This document shows, piece by piece, positions 35,001 through 45,316 of a stretch of DNA of 64,000 bases. The notes beneath the pieces are model-generated. The model was not told the DNA's origin. It did no database searches and saw only the letters and a program-made list of their open reading frames with translations. Source of the DNA: Bacillota bacterium (GTDB taxonomy: Bacteria > Bacillota > Clostridia > Lachnospirales > Lachnospiraceae); assembly GCA_023416695.1 (NCBI GenBank), contig JAEZGY010000036.1:38699-102698 (forward strand), given 5' to 3'. Position 1 is the stretch's first letter, and each line of letters opens with the position of its first letter. Made by a program: the position numbers and the translations under genes.

Positions 35001-35706
35001 GCTTCTCCTCCAATTCCAAAAATACATTTTCTAAGGATGTATTACCACGAACCTCATCCATGGTTCCAGAAACTACGAGTTTACCATTCTTAATAATTGC
35101 TACCTTATCACAGAGTTTTTCTGCTACTTCTAACACATGAGTAGAGAAAAAGATGGCACCACCATTCATACAATGATTACGCATAATCTCTTTTAGTAAG
35201 TGAGATGCAACAGGATCCAACCCAACAAAAGGTTCATCCATGATTATTAACTTTGGTGTATGAAGAAGGGCAGCTATGATGGCAAGCTTTTGCTTCATAC
35301 CATGGGAATAGGCACTAATTGGCTGAGCTAAATCCTTTGTTAAGTCAAACTTATCTGAGTATTCCCGAATTCTATTTTCACGTTCTGTCTTAGACACCCC
35401 ATAGATATCAGCTACAAAATTCAAATACTTTATTCCAGACATAAATTCATATAGGTCTGGATTATCCGGGATATAGGCAATCTGCTTCTTACATTCTAAA
35501 GGTGCATTCTTTATTGAGATTCCATCGATAAAGATCTCTCCCTGGTCAAACCCCAGAATCCCACAGCAAGCTTTAATTGTAGTAGTCTTACCAGCCCCAT
35601 TGTGACCAATAAAACCATAAATCTCACCCTGTCTAATAGTTAGGTTCAAATCATCTACAGCCTTCTTTTCCCCATAGGTCTTTGTTAAATGCTCAATTCT
35701 TAGCAT
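34981..35706 (-). CDS. ABC exporter ATP-binding protein
   Basis: A 241-residue ATPase with Walker A GHNGAGKTT, signature YSHGMKQK (variant), Walker B LIIMDEPFVGLDP and switch FFSTHVLEVAEKL. Ribosome site AAAGGAGAGTCAGT; a TATAAT lies at 35728-35733 upstream, without a clear -35. First gene of a leftward run: ATPase, permease, GLUG-like protein, MATE, CPBP protease. The 20-base overlap with the permease implies coupled translation. Confidence 0.93.
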   Translation of the reverse strand: MLRIEHLTKTYGEKKAVDDLNLTIRQGEIYGFIGHNGAGKTTTIKACCGILGFDQGEIFIDGISIKNAPLECKKQIAYIPDNPDLYEFMSGIKYLNFVADIYGVSKTERENRIREYSDKFDLTKDLAQPISAYSHGMKQKLAIIAALLHTPKLIIMDEPFVGLDPVASHLLKEIMRNHCMNGGAIFFSTHVLEVAEKLCDKVAIIKNGKLVVSGTMDEVRGNTSLENVFLELEEKHAESID

Positions 35707-35983
35707 ACTGACTCTCCTTTATGAAATATTATAGGTAATTACTGTTTGTTAGTTCTTAAACTTATTCAATTTTATACCTATCTATCCTTTACTGTAAATA
35801 GTAAACTATTTTTTCTATGATTTTAATCCATATTTAATTCAACACCTTCATGCTTTTATCGACTTTTATTAATAAATATGATAAACTTTATGTTATAGAC
35901 CGTTAAATTTAATAACTGTTCTATCTACATATTTATCTCTTGATGAGGTCTATAATAATTATTATTGTAAAGGAGATTTTGAT

Positions 35984-37372
35984 ATGGGTTTAAAAAAGGT
36001 AGTCTCAAATCTATTTGGGGGAGCGATTAATGCAGCAACAGGCTCTGTTGGCAGTGTCTTAGCAGATCAATGGAAAGAGTTCTTCTACTGTGATGCTATG
36101 GAAAGTGATGTATTAGTAATCAAGGCTCAAAAGAAAATTGCAGAAGGTTCTTCTAACAAAAAAGGATCTGATAACATCATTACCAATGGCTCTGTAATTG
36201 CAGTAAATGAAGGACAATGTATGATGATTATCGAGCAAGGTAAGATTGTAGAGGTTTGTGCAGAGCCAGGACAATTTATCTACGATAGTTCAACAGAACC
36301 AAGTATCTTCTCTGGTAGTCTTGGTGAAAGCATTAAGCAAACCTTTAAAAACATCGGAAAACGTTTTACCTTTGGTGGTGATACCGGTAAAGATCAACGA
36401 GTTTACTTCTTTAACACAAAAGAAATTGCAGGTAACAAATATGGTACTCCTAATCCAGTTCCTTTCCGAGTAGTAGATCGTAATATTAATCTTGATGTAG
36501 ATATTTCTATTCGCTGTAATGGTGAGTATTCATACAGAATGGTGGATCCTCTTTTATTCTTTACTAATGTCTGTGGCAATGTAGAAGACATGTATACTAG
36601 AGATAAGATCGATAGCATGTTAAAGACAGAACTATTAACTGCTCTTCAACCTGCCTTTGCAAAGATATCAGATATGGGCATTCGTTATTCTGCTTTACCA
36701 GGCCACACCATGGAGATTGCAGATGCTCTCAATGAGGTACTTTCTAAGAAATGGGTAGAGCTTCGAGGCTTAGCAGTATTCTCCTTTGGTGTGAATTCTG
36801 TAACCGCTTCTAAAGAAGACGAAGATATGATCAAACAGCTACAAAGAACTGCAGTTATGCGTGATCCTAATATGGCTGCTGCTACCCTAACTGGTGCTCA
36901 GGCAGATGCTATGAGAGCTGCTGCTTCTAACGATAATGGTGCAATGATGGGCTTTATGGGTATGAATATGGCACAGAGTGCTGGTGGTATGAATACTCAA
37001 AGCTTGTTCCAAATGGGACAACAGCAACAGATGCAACAACAACAGATGCAACAGCAACAAGCTGCACAAGTACCTACCCAAGGCAAACCTGTAAGTACAG
37101 AAGGTGGATGGGATTGTGGTTGTGGTGCAACGAATAACCCTGGCAAGTTCTGTATGGAATGTGGTAAACCAAAGCCAGAGGAAAACGGTTGGACTTGTAG
37201 TTGTGGCGTAACAAATAAAGGTAAGTTCTGTATGGAATGTGGTCAACCAAAGCCAGCAGGTGCCAAATTATATAAATGTGATAAATGTGGTTGGGAGCCA
37301 GCTGATCCTGCTCATCCACCTAAGTTCTGTCCAGAATGTGGAGATATTTTTGACGATAGTGATGTCAAATAA
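35984..37372 (+). CDS. SPFH-domain protein with poly-Gln linker and C-terminal zinc ribbons (YdjI-like)
   Basis: A 462-residue protein. Residues 1-300 match the SPFH/virion-core type of B. subtilis YdjI (KKVVSNLFGGAINAATGSVG; LADQWKEFFYCDAMESDVLV; GSVIAVNEGQCMMIIEQGKI). A Met/Gln-rich tract (QQQQMQQQQMQQQQAAQ) at about 345-365 links to three zinc-ribbon units (CGCGATNNPGKFCMECG; CSCGVTNKGKFCMECG; CDKCGW...CPECG). SPFH proteins assemble on membranes; the ribbons may bind partners. Ribosome site AAAGGAGATTTTGAT. It is followed by a YdjG-like and a TPM protein, reproducing the ydjG-ydjH-ydjI group of Bacillus but without pspA. Confidence 0.85.
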   Translation: MGLKKVVSNLFGGAINAATGSVGSVLADQWKEFFYCDAMESDVLVIKAQKKIAEGSSNKKGSDNIITNGSVIAVNEGQCMMIIEQGKIVEVCAEPGQFIYDSSTEPSIFSGSLGESIKQTFKNIGKRFTFGGDTGKDQRVYFFNTKEIAGNKYGTPNPVPFRVVDRNINLDVDISIRCNGEYSYRMVDPLLFFTNVCGNVEDMYTRDKIDSMLKTELLTALQPAFAKISDMGIRYSALPGHTMEIADALNEVLSKKWVELRGLAVFSFGVNSVTASKEDEDMIKQLQRTAVMRDPNMAAATLTGAQADAMRAAASNDNGAMMGFMGMNMAQSAGGMNTQSLFQMGQQQQMQQQQMQQQQAAQVPTQGKPVSTEGGWDCGCGATNNPGKFCMECGKPKPEENGWTCSCGVTNKGKFCMECGQPKPAGAKLYKCDKCGWEPADPAHPPKFCPECGDIFDDSDVK

Positions 37373-37397
37373 TAAGTCATAAGGAGGAGGAAATACT

Positions 37398-38474
37398 TTG
37401 GATAATACAATGGAATACAAATGTCCCAATTGTGGCGCACCACTAATCTTTGACAGTCATACTCAGCAGATGAAATGCGAATATTGTGACAATAGCTTTA
37501 CCATGGAACAGCTTGCTGAATATGATAAGATTCTCGAAGCCGAGCAAGAAAGTGACGACTTAAATTGGGAAGGTTACGTAGGCGAAGAATTAGATGGGCT
37601 TACTGGTTACATCTGTCAGTCCTGCGGTGCTCAGATTGCTGGAGATGGCAACACAGCTGCCACTGAATGTGTATATTGTGGTAACCCTGTGGTTCTTGCT
37701 GGACAAATGTCTGGAATGAATAAGCCTAATTATGTCATACCATTTAAGCTTGATAAGGAAGCTGCCAAAACAGCCCTTCGTAATTTCTACAAAGGAAAAC
37801 CTCTTTTACCAAAGATGTTCAAATCAGAAAACCGTATCGATAAGATTACTGGTCTTTACGTTCCTTTCTGGTTATTTGACTGTGATGCAGATGCTAGAAT
37901 TCTCTTTGATGCTACTACTGTCAACACTTGGTCTTCTGGGGATTATCGCTACACCAAAACTAGTCACTATAATGCCACTCGTGCTGGTTCTATAGGATTT
38001 GACAAAATCCCAGTAGATGGTTCCTCTAAGATGGATGATGCTTACATGGATGCTATTGAACCATTTAACTATAGTGATATGGTTGATTTCCAGTCTGCAT
38101 ATTTAGCTGGCTATCTTGCTGACAAATACGATGTAGATTCAGAGGCTAGTATTCCTCGTGCGAATCTTCGTGTAAAAAACAGCACAGAGGATGCATTTAA
38201 AAGTACCGTTACAGGATATCATTCTGTTACCATTAAAAACTCCAATGTACATATTGAAAATGGTAGCATCAAGTATGCTATGCTTCCTGTTTGGATGTTA
38301 AACACGAAATATAAGGGAAAGATGTATATGTTCGCTATGAATGGACAGACTGGAAAACTTGTAGGTAAACTTCCAATAGATAAAGGAAGATTCTGTGCAT
38401 GGCTCTTTGGACTGTTTGCAGGCTTTGCAGCAGTTGGTAATGTAATCTTACTATTAGGAGGGTTCTTTAAATGA
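37398..38474 (+). CDS. Zinc-ribbon membrane protein (YdjG-like)
   Basis: A 358-residue protein starting with TTG at 37398, because AAGGAGGAGG stands 7 bases upstream; the next ATG is too far. Two N-terminal zinc ribbons (CPNCGAPLIF...CEYCD; CQSCGAQIAG...CVYCG) are followed by a beta-rich domain (YVIPFKLDKEAAKTALRNFY; GLYVPFWLFDCDADA) and a C-terminal transmembrane helix (WLFGLFAGFAAVGNVILLLG). In Bacillus, YdjG belongs to a membrane-stress group with PspA. The stop overlaps the next start by 4 bases (ATGA). Confidence 0.85.
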   Translation: MDNTMEYKCPNCGAPLIFDSHTQQMKCEYCDNSFTMEQLAEYDKILEAEQESDDLNWEGYVGEELDGLTGYICQSCGAQIAGDGNTAATECVYCGNPVVLAGQMSGMNKPNYVIPFKLDKEAAKTALRNFYKGKPLLPKMFKSENRIDKITGLYVPFWLFDCDADARILFDATTVNTWSSGDYRYTKTSHYNATRAGSIGFDKIPVDGSSKMDDAYMDAIEPFNYSDMVDFQSAYLAGYLADKYDVDSEASIPRANLRVKNSTEDAFKSTVTGYHSVTIKNSNVHIENGSIKYAMLPVWMLNTKYKGKMYMFAMNGQTGKLVGKLPIDKGRFCAWLFGLFAGFAAVGNVILLLGGFFK

Positions 38475-39271
38475 AAAAATTATTATGTTTGGTAACCACT
38501 CTCTTATTGGCATTAGCTTTACCTACCACTGTACTAGCAGGCACTAACACAAAGAGAGTCGTAGATGATGCCAATTTATTATCAGATAGTGAAGAGAAAG
38601 CCCTATCTAATAAAATTGATTCTATTGTAGAAGAATATGATTTTGATGTAGTTGTAGTAACCAACACTTCCTTAGAAGGTATGGACTCCAGAGATTATGC
38701 TGATGATTTTTTCGATTATAATAACTATGGAATAGGAAGCAAACGCAGCGGTATTTTATATCTCTTTAGTACAGAATATAAAGATTACTATTTATCTACC
38801 TGTGGCTATGGATTAACTGCATTTACTGATTACGGCATCGATTACATAAACGATCAGGTTACCCCATTTTTAAGAGATCAAGCGTATTATAAAGCTTTTG
38901 ATAAGTACTTAGACCTAACAGAACAATTTCTAGCAGAAGCAAAAGCTGGTACCCCATATGATACTAATCATAAGGTAAAAACAACAAAAGACTATATTAT
39001 CTATGAAGGTGTTGCTCTAGGAGTATCTCTTGTTCTAGCATTAGTAATTGTTATTGTCATGGTAACCAGGATGAACACTGCCATCAAACGTACTACTGCC
39101 AAGGAATATGTTCGAGATGGAAGTATGATTCTTAATGAAAAACGTGATGTTTATATGTATAGCAATGTCACTAAGGTTAAGATTCAGTCCTCCTCTTCTT
39201 CTGGCGGAGGAAGTTCATCTCACACATCAAGCAGTGGTTCCTCCCATGGCGGTGGTGGGGGAAGGCTATAG
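38471..39271 (+). CDS. TPM-domain membrane protein (YdjH-like)
   Basis: A 266-residue protein with signal peptide (LLCLVTTLLLALALPTTVLA), an extracytoplasmic TPM domain at about 27-155 (RVVDDANLLSDSEEKALSNK; FDVVVVTNTSL; SGILYLFS; YYLSTCGYGL), one transmembrane helix at about 173-195 and a Ser/Gly tail ending GGGGGRL. TPM domains occur in thylakoid photosystem assembly factors and in bacterial envelope-stress proteins. Ribosome site AGGAGGG. Last gene of the SPFH operon, with a bidirectional terminator after it. Confidence 0.85.
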   Translation: MKKLLCLVTTLLLALALPTTVLAGTNTKRVVDDANLLSDSEEKALSNKIDSIVEEYDFDVVVVTNTSLEGMDSRDYADDFFDYNNYGIGSKRSGILYLFSTEYKDYYLSTCGYGLTAFTDYGIDYINDQVTPFLRDQAYYKAFDKYLDLTEQFLAEAKAGTPYDTNHKVKTTKDYIIYEGVALGVSLVLALVIVIVMVTRMNTAIKRTTAKEYVRDGSMILNEKRDVYMYSNVTKVKIQSSSSSGGGSSSHTSSSGSSHGGGGGRL

Positions 39272-39296
39272 GCTTAATCCATACATAGCATAAAAG

Positions 39297-39345
39297 AACA
39301 CCCAGATTCTACGAACCACTTTAGGTTTTGTAGTATCTGGGTGTT
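39297..39345. terminator. Bidirectional terminator between the TPM gene and the symporter
   Basis: AACACCCAGAT (39297-39307) pairs with ATCTGGGTGTT (39335-39345), with inner CTAC/GTAG, and TTATTTTTATT follows on the plus strand. The two flanking genes are convergent. Confidence 0.85.
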
Positions 39346-39350
39346 TATTT

Positions 39351-40772
39351 TTATTCTTTCGTAGTAGGACTATTTGATTCTTCCCAACATTCTGTGTCCA
39401 TAATACCAACATTCTTTGCTACAAAAACAGGATCTATGCCCTTCTTTTTCTGCTTTTTATAATCCTTTAATGCTTTTATTGCCTTATCATGAAGTAGTAT
39501 AATGGCAATGACATTTACTAATGCCATAAAGCCCATTAAGACATCTGCTAAATTCCAAACAATATTTAGGTTGGCCAAAGCCCCTAAAACCACTGCAACA
39601 AGACAGCTAATTCTAAAAGCAAATAGGGCTTTTTTATTGTTACTTATGAATCTAAGGTTTGATTCTGCATAAGAATAATTTCCGACTATAGAGCTAAAGG
39701 CAAAAAATAAAATAGATACGATGATAAATAGTATACCAACCTCTCCCACCTTAGAACGAATAGCAGCTTGTACATAAGGAATGCCAGTCAAATTGTCATG
39801 AACACCATACACTAGAAGCATCATCGCTGTAGTAGTACAAATGATTAAGGTATCAATATATACAGATACCATCTGCACTAAACCTTGTTTCACAGGGTGG
39901 CTTACGGTAGCAGCTGCACTAGCATTTGGCGCAGACCCCATACCTGCTTCATTAGAAAACAATCCTCTCTTAATTCCATACATAACACAAGAACCAGCAA
40001 AGCCACCAGAGATAGCCCTGATATCTAAGGCTTCTCTAAAAATTGTTTTAAAGATACCAGGTAGTAGATTGATATTGGTTATTGTAATATATAAACCTAG
40101 TAAAATATATAAAACAGCCATAATTGGTACTAAATAAGAGCTTATAATACCTATTCTATGAATTCCACCAAAGATTACATAGGCAGTTGCTATAGCAAGT
40201 AGTATTCCTACTATGAGAGCCATAATTTGCTTCGCATTCTCTCCTACTAAATAATATTCAAAGGCAGATCTAACATTATAAGATTGTAGTGCATTAAAAC
40301 CAAATGCAAAACATGCTATTAATAAGATAGCAAATACAATACCAAGCCATCTCTTCTTCAGACCTTGCTCAATATAATAGGCAGGTCCCCCGCGAAACTC
40401 AGTTCCATCTTTCTTCTTATAGATTTGTGCAAGAGTACTTTCTATAAAGGCAGATGCACTTCCTATAATAGCAAGTAACCACATCCAAAAGATTGCTCCT
40501 GGACCACCTGCTGCTAATGCAGTAGCTACACCAGCTATATTTCCAGTTCCAACTCTAGAAGCAGTTGATATCATTAATGCTTGGAAGGAGGATACTCCTT
40601 CTTTATCTTCATTCTTCTCTAACAATGTACGTAACGCATCAACAATCATGGAAATCTGTACAAATCCAGTTCTTATCGTAAAGAATAATCCTACGGCTAC
40701 TAATAGTACAATTAATATATTTTCATATAAAAAATTACTAAGATTGCCTAATAGCTGTTCAAAAAACATCAT
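39351..40772 (-). CDS. AGCS-family sodium:alanine/glycine symporter
   Basis: A 473-residue transporter with about 11 helices and family motifs: STASRVGTGNIAGVATALA, GGPGAIFWMW and GIKRGLFSNEAGMGSAPNA. It imports alanine or glycine with sodium. The ATG at 40772 is chosen because AGGAGG lies 10 bases upstream; the frame runs further to 40805. It is monocistronic and convergent with the SPFH operon. Confidence 0.95.
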   Translation of the reverse strand: MMFFEQLLGNLSNFLYENILIVLLVAVGLFFTIRTGFVQISMIVDALRTLLEKNEDKEGVSSFQALMISTASRVGTGNIAGVATALAAGGPGAIFWMWLLAIIGSASAFIESTLAQIYKKKDGTEFRGGPAYYIEQGLKKRWLGIVFAILLIACFAFGFNALQSYNVRSAFEYYLVGENAKQIMALIVGILLAIATAYVIFGGIHRIGIISSYLVPIMAVLYILLGLYITITNINLLPGIFKTIFREALDIRAISGGFAGSCVMYGIKRGLFSNEAGMGSAPNASAAATVSHPVKQGLVQMVSVYIDTLIICTTTAMMLLVYGVHDNLTGIPYVQAAIRSKVGEVGILFIIVSILFFAFSSIVGNYSYAESNLRFISNNKKALFAFRISCLVAVVLGALANLNIVWNLADVLMGFMALVNVIAIILLHDKAIKALKDYKKQKKKGIDPVFVAKNVGIMDTECWEESNSPTTKE

Positions 40773-40945
40773 TTGTAAGTTTCCTCCTATATGTGTTATT
40801 AACATTGCCCATTTTACTATATTTTTTCATACATTTCAATAAATAAATATACAATTCAAAGATTTGTCTGACTAATTGCGTTATTTTCATTAACACTGAT
40901 TTAGTATAAACATTTATGGATTTTATATGCCATATATCATACAAC

Positions 40946-40979
40946 AAAAAAGCTTGCTCTTACACTGAGCAAGCTTTTT
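40946..40979 (-). terminator. Terminator of the 1349-residue protein gene
   Basis: Perfect 13-bp stem AAAAAGCTTGCTC / GAGCAAGCTTTTT, 8-base loop, seven bases after the stop. Confidence 0.9.
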
Positions 40980-40986
40980 ACTTTCA

Positions 40987-43900
40987 TTAGTCCAAATCAA
41001 ATAAATTACGTCTTAATATATGTAGCATTGCAGAGCCACGATATGTTTTTCCATTTAGACCCTTATAATAACATTGGAATGCAATCTCTCTCTTGTTTTC
41101 CTGTGATAGATTGCTTTGCGACCACCTTAAATGATAGAGGCTTCCATCCAGTAACTGGGCATACCCTGAAGAATCTAAACTTATCTCTTTCCCACTACTA
41201 TCATATATTTTCATAATAGTTCCATCAGCCAAGACTGCTTTCACATACAGTTTATCAGTAAATAAGGTATTATTCCTTGGTATAAAAGATATCTCCTCAA
41301 ACCGGTCCTCACTAAATATTGTCTCGGCATAATCTACGGATATATATATAGAGTAGTCATGTTCTGCTTGAGAATACACACCTGGAGTTACTACTTCTAT
41401 GGTAGGCGGTTCGTTTCCATTCCCATAAGCAGCAATTATAGTATTGACTAATAACTTAACCTCCATCTCATTGTTTAAGATACTAGAATGTCCTACTCCT
41501 GAATAGGTAATATTCCCTTTACTATAAATATAATAATTATTGGATGCATCATTAGCGGAGCAAGAGAAGTAGCCATTGCTATTGGTATCTGATTGCGCTA
41601 GAGTATACCAAACAATCAGGTCCTCTGCATTTAAATCAAGCTGATAATACTGACTATGAGTTTGTGCTATAACAAGGTTATCATCTATCCTATAAGGGTA
41701 TTCTGTTATCTGCCCACCATTTAACTTAGCTGCCTTTGTCGTCAATATGGTATCTGTAGAGAACTTACTTCCCGTATACAAGGCATACTTATTGGATGAG
41801 TCGCTACTATCTGCTAGCTTACTAATGGCTTGATACGTATATCCTTGAATCTCATTATAGACACCACCACTAGGCTTGGTTGCCGTATCCTTTGTTGCTT
41901 TTAGGTCATTATCTGTGGTTCTAACGCCATAGCGATCCATGCCCAAATAGTCTCTAAATAATAAATTAAAGTTATATCCTCTTGTACTAGATAAATCTTT
42001 TGTGCTATCCGTAGCTATGTTATAAAAAGATGTCACATCATGTGTAAAGAGCACACTTTTACCTGAATCTATATAATTCATTATATTATCTAAAGCCCCA
42101 TACTGATTAGAAATATTATTATAGGAATCAGCAAACCCTAATATCAGCATATCATAGTCTTTTAGCTTGTCTCTCTCAACCTTAATCTCATCTGAAGCAG
42201 TCTTATCAAACTTATTAGTGGCATCATACCAGGATTCAAAGGTAGCGCTATCTATTGTGACTAAATCTAAGATGTAGTCATTTAAATTAGAGGTATACTT
42301 ATAAAATAAACCTTTATCTATTATATTCTGTTGTAAGTTCATAGTAGATGCTGTTGTATCGGTAATCTGCAGTACCCTAATTACTTTTTTATCTGAGCTT
42401 TTATTTTGAATAGCTGAAAAGCCATCCTTAGTATCTCTTACGGCGGAATTCGTATCCTTGGTTACAACAAACTTCCATGGAATCACCCCTATAAAATTAT
42501 TACCTATATTCTTAGTAATAGAGTAGCTTGTTCCATCTGCCACTAAACTCTTTTTCTCTACAACTAATTCATCATCGCTATAGATTCCATCACGACTTAC
42601 ATCAATAAAAAGTCGGGCTGTATAGGTGGTTCCTACGGTATATTCACTATCCTCTAGAAAGAAGTTAAAGTTTAAATTGCCATCGATATAAGCGTCATTA
42701 TGAATAGTCCCAGTAGTTGTGTCCCCAACATATTCTTTAGGGTAATCCCCTTCTTCCATATGTAATACTAAACCAGTCTTTTTGAAATAAGCCATTAAAA
42801 CATTACCTGTAGAAGCACTTCCCGCAGCTAACAATTTGGATTGCTTACTTTTTGCAAAATTATATAGATAAGAGGAAGCATCTACATAATTAGAATTGTA
42901 ATAATACAAGTCAACATCTGCCACAATAGGAAGACCAGCATTTAAATAATCCTCTAATGCTCTTTTCTTTGCGCTAGTAATATCATTTCCAGGACCTCTT
43001 GTAATGTTATTCATATTGGACGGCCAATTAACTGAATAAGGACTTGTATTGCGTGAAGTAATCATATCTCCCACATGAAGATAAATCTTACCATTAAGTG
43101 TACTATCATTATAAACAGTGCTACCACTAACGGTATTCAACCTACCATAATACAAACCCATATAAATCATATCATAGGTACTATTTAAATCCTCTAATTT
43201 CCCATTAAATTCCGCCGTACTCTGATGTATTATATTGATCTTTCCTGTATACAGTGGGGCTATTCTCGTACGGAAGATAGCTTCTGTTAAATAGACTTTA
43301 GAAGAAGAAAGTGTAGACGATACAGTACAAGGTTCTAAATCTAGAATATTAAGACGACTCTTTTCCTTCTTGCTATCCTTCATCAGTCCCATTACAAAAC
43401 GAATTGCTTGGGATGGTGGCGCAGTCGTTGCAGTGTTTCCTGTTTCCTGCAGTATATCATTGAACAATTGCTTATTTAAGCCATCCGATTTTATTGCATT
43501 AGGGTTATTCAAGTTATCCAATAAATTCATATCACTCTGAAACAAATATACTCGACTATTTACAGTACCATTGCCATATTGTAACTGAGACTTTGTTTCA
43601 TAGGTAGCATAGGATTCACCAGTAGCCCAATCATTAAAACTTGAAGCGGTCCCATCTAATTTAGGCGGCATAAAGGTATTTACACCCCAATAGGTTTTCG
43701 CGTCCTCAGACTGTACATTAAAGACTCCTGTGGTACGACCATTCACAGTTCCCTCTGTCACAGCTGCCTTTCTACTTCCGTCAGGATAATCGTACAAAAA
43801 CATATTGTAAAGTGCCCGAGGATCCATGGAGTTTAACATGAGACAAAGCTTAAACACATTATTGTCACTTCCATTGCAACTACTAGTAGAGTTAGGCACA

Positions 43901-45036
43901 ACGCTACCATCTAAACCAATCTGACTCACGTTCACTGTCTTCATGGTGCCACTGTTGATCATCTCAGTGAAAACTGTCTGGTCAATAACAGTGCCTGCTT
44001 GATCTTCATCTAACACAATTTTGTTAAATAATTTCATTACTGTGTTCCAATTTAAGTCATTGCTATTGGAGAAATTGAGCTTACCGTCACTACTACCGGT
44101 ATCCGTATAAGGAATCTTACTATATTCTCTATAAGCAGTACATAATGTACTACGGTAAGATTTATTGGTTATAATCACCAAATCCGCACGATCTACCCAT
44201 TGACTATTGGCGTTTAACTCACTAGGGGTAATGGTTTTTACAACAACATGATAATTTGGAATCTCATCGTCTGTTACTCCTAATACCGTTTTTAGAAATG
44301 TATTCTTATGAATATAAAAGACTTCCTTATAATCATAATTAATATAATAATAGTCCGTTCTACTGGTATATACTCGATCTCCAATTTGGGGAGCATTATG
44401 ATTAGTCGCTGGTGGATTGCTTACCACATAAGGCACCCATTTAAAGTCTCCACCTGACTTCCTAGTATAGGTAGCAGATTTAATTGTCCCATCTGCATAT
44501 GTTTCAGTCACATTTTGTTCGATAAGACCGGTGCCATTGGCAACTCTCTCATAATATCCATCTTGTGTCATTGTTGCATAATTAACATACGTCCAATTGC
44601 CCGTAAAATCAGTATTAGGATCCAGATCAAATTTCTGGTATGTACTTGTGGTATTCTTATAGGTTGCAGCCCCAGAGCTACAGATATCGTTCATATACTG
44701 CTCCGCTTGACTATTACCATTACGAATATCTTGTAACAGCTTACTAATATCGACAGGCTCACAACCTGCTATCATATATCCAATCTGAGAAAACTTCATA
44801 TCTGGTACTAATTCAAGAATAACGGTAGGATTGGTAGCCGAACCCTTATCCCCTACTTCTAAAGGAGTAAGATTATTTGTAGCAAAACCATGAGTAATTG
44901 CAGTTGAACCACTATCTTCTGCTTTGGTTCCCACAGTCAAAAAACAAAGTGTCGCCAATGCTATCAAACACATACAGCTTATTATGGTATATTTTTTCAG
45001 ATTACTAATATTCCAATATTCCACTTTATCCAACAA
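40987..45036 (-). CDS. Giant exported protein, paralogue A (DUF5057-like)
   Basis: About 1349 residues, homologous along its full length to the next gene. An N-terminal signal anchor (YTIISCMCLIALATLCFLTV) is followed by AEDS and a conserved opening, NPTVILELVPDMKFSQIGY. Two segments look like Rossmann-type or amidotransferase-like folds: DLNSTYDMIYMGLYYGRLN (about 600) and YDMLILGFADSYNN through YIDSGKSVLFTHDVTS (about 960-1010). It ends LRRNLFDLD without a sortase motif. The start is a TTG right after GGGAAGG; a second TTG or GTG within five codons is possible. It probably resembles the clostridial DUF5057 family, from memory only. Extracellular, function unknown. Confidence 0.7.
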   Translation of the reverse strand: MLDKVEYWNISNLKKYTIISCMCLIALATLCFLTVGTKAEDSGSTAITHGFATNNLTPLEVGDKGSATNPTVILELVPDMKFSQIGYMIAGCEPVDISKLLQDIRNGNSQAEQYMNDICSSGAATYKNTTSTYQKFDLDPNTDFTGNWTYVNYATMTQDGYYERVANGTGLIEQNVTETYADGTIKSATYTRKSGGDFKWVPYVVSNPPATNHNAPQIGDRVYTSRTDYYYINYDYKEVFYIHKNTFLKTVLGVTDDEIPNYHVVVKTITPSELNANSQWVDRADLVIITNKSYRSTLCTAYREYSKIPYTDTGSSDGKLNFSNSNDLNWNTVMKLFNKIVLDEDQAGTVIDQTVFTEMINSGTMKTVNVSQIGLDGSVVPNSTSSCNGSDNNVFKLCLMLNSMDPRALYNMFLYDYPDGSRKAAVTEGTVNGRTTGVFNVQSEDAKTYWGVNTFMPPKLDGTASSFNDWATGESYATYETKSQLQYGNGTVNSRVYLFQSDMNLLDNLNNPNAIKSDGLNKQLFNDILQETGNTATTAPPSQAIRFVMGLMKDSKKEKSRLNILDLEPCTVSSTLSSSKVYLTEAIFRTRIAPLYTGKINIIHQSTAEFNGKLEDLNSTYDMIYMGLYYGRLNTVSGSTVYNDSTLNGKIYLHVGDMITSRNTSPYSVNWPSNMNNITRGPGNDITSAKKRALEDYLNAGLPIVADVDLYYYNSNYVDASSYLYNFAKSKQSKLLAAGSASTGNVLMAYFKKTGLVLHMEEGDYPKEYVGDTTTGTIHNDAYIDGNLNFNFFLEDSEYTVGTTYTARLFIDVSRDGIYSDDELVVEKKSLVADGTSYSITKNIGNNFIGVIPWKFVVTKDTNSAVRDTKDGFSAIQNKSSDKKVIRVLQITDTTASTMNLQQNIIDKGLFYKYTSNLNDYILDLVTIDSATFESWYDATNKFDKTASDEIKVERDKLKDYDMLILGFADSYNNISNQYGALDNIMNYIDSGKSVLFTHDVTSFYNIATDSTKDLSSTRGYNFNLLFRDYLGMDRYGVRTTDNDLKATKDTATKPSGGVYNEIQGYTYQAISKLADSSDSSNKYALYTGSKFSTDTILTTKAAKLNGGQITEYPYRIDDNLVIAQTHSQYYQLDLNAEDLIVWYTLAQSDTNSNGYFSCSANDASNNYYIYSKGNITYSGVGHSSILNNEMEVKLLVNTIIAAYGNGNEPPTIEVVTPGVYSQAEHDYSIYISVDYAETIFSEDRFEEISFIPRNNTLFTDKLYVKAVLADGTIMKIYDSSGKEISLDSSGYAQLLDGSLYHLRWSQSNLSQENKREIAFQCYYKGLNGKTYRGSAMLHILRRNLFDLD

Positions 45037-45092
45037 CCTTCCCTAAAATAATCTATATTTACATAGTTTTCAACATAAAAATAGATATAATT

Positions 45093-45121
45093 ATTATAGG
45101 CTAAATAATGTATACTGTCAA
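45093..45121 (-). promoter_or_regulatory. Consensus promoter of paralogue A
   Basis: On the minus strand TTGACA (45116-45121), 17 bases, TATAAT (45093-45098): a perfect SigA consensus, about 57 bases before the start codon. Confidence 0.85.
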
Positions 45122-45269
45122 TTTGCTGTTTTATGTTTTATTTAGTGAATTATAATTGTATATGTTTTTAATATTCCGACTATTTACTATAAATTTCATA
45201 TATATAGAAAAATTTAGGTGCTATGATTCCCATTCATCTCATCAGTAATCTATCCTTTATTTACCCATA

Positions 45270-45303
45270 ACAAAAGCAGCCTACCAAGTAATTGGTAGGC
45301 TGC
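45270..45303 (-). terminator. Terminator of paralogue B
   Basis: Perfect 12-bp stem GCAGCCTACCAA / TTGGTAGGCTGC, 4-base loop, then TTTTGTT on the minus strand. It separates the two giant genes into independent units. Confidence 0.9.
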
Positions 45304-45316
45304 ATCTATTAATCAT

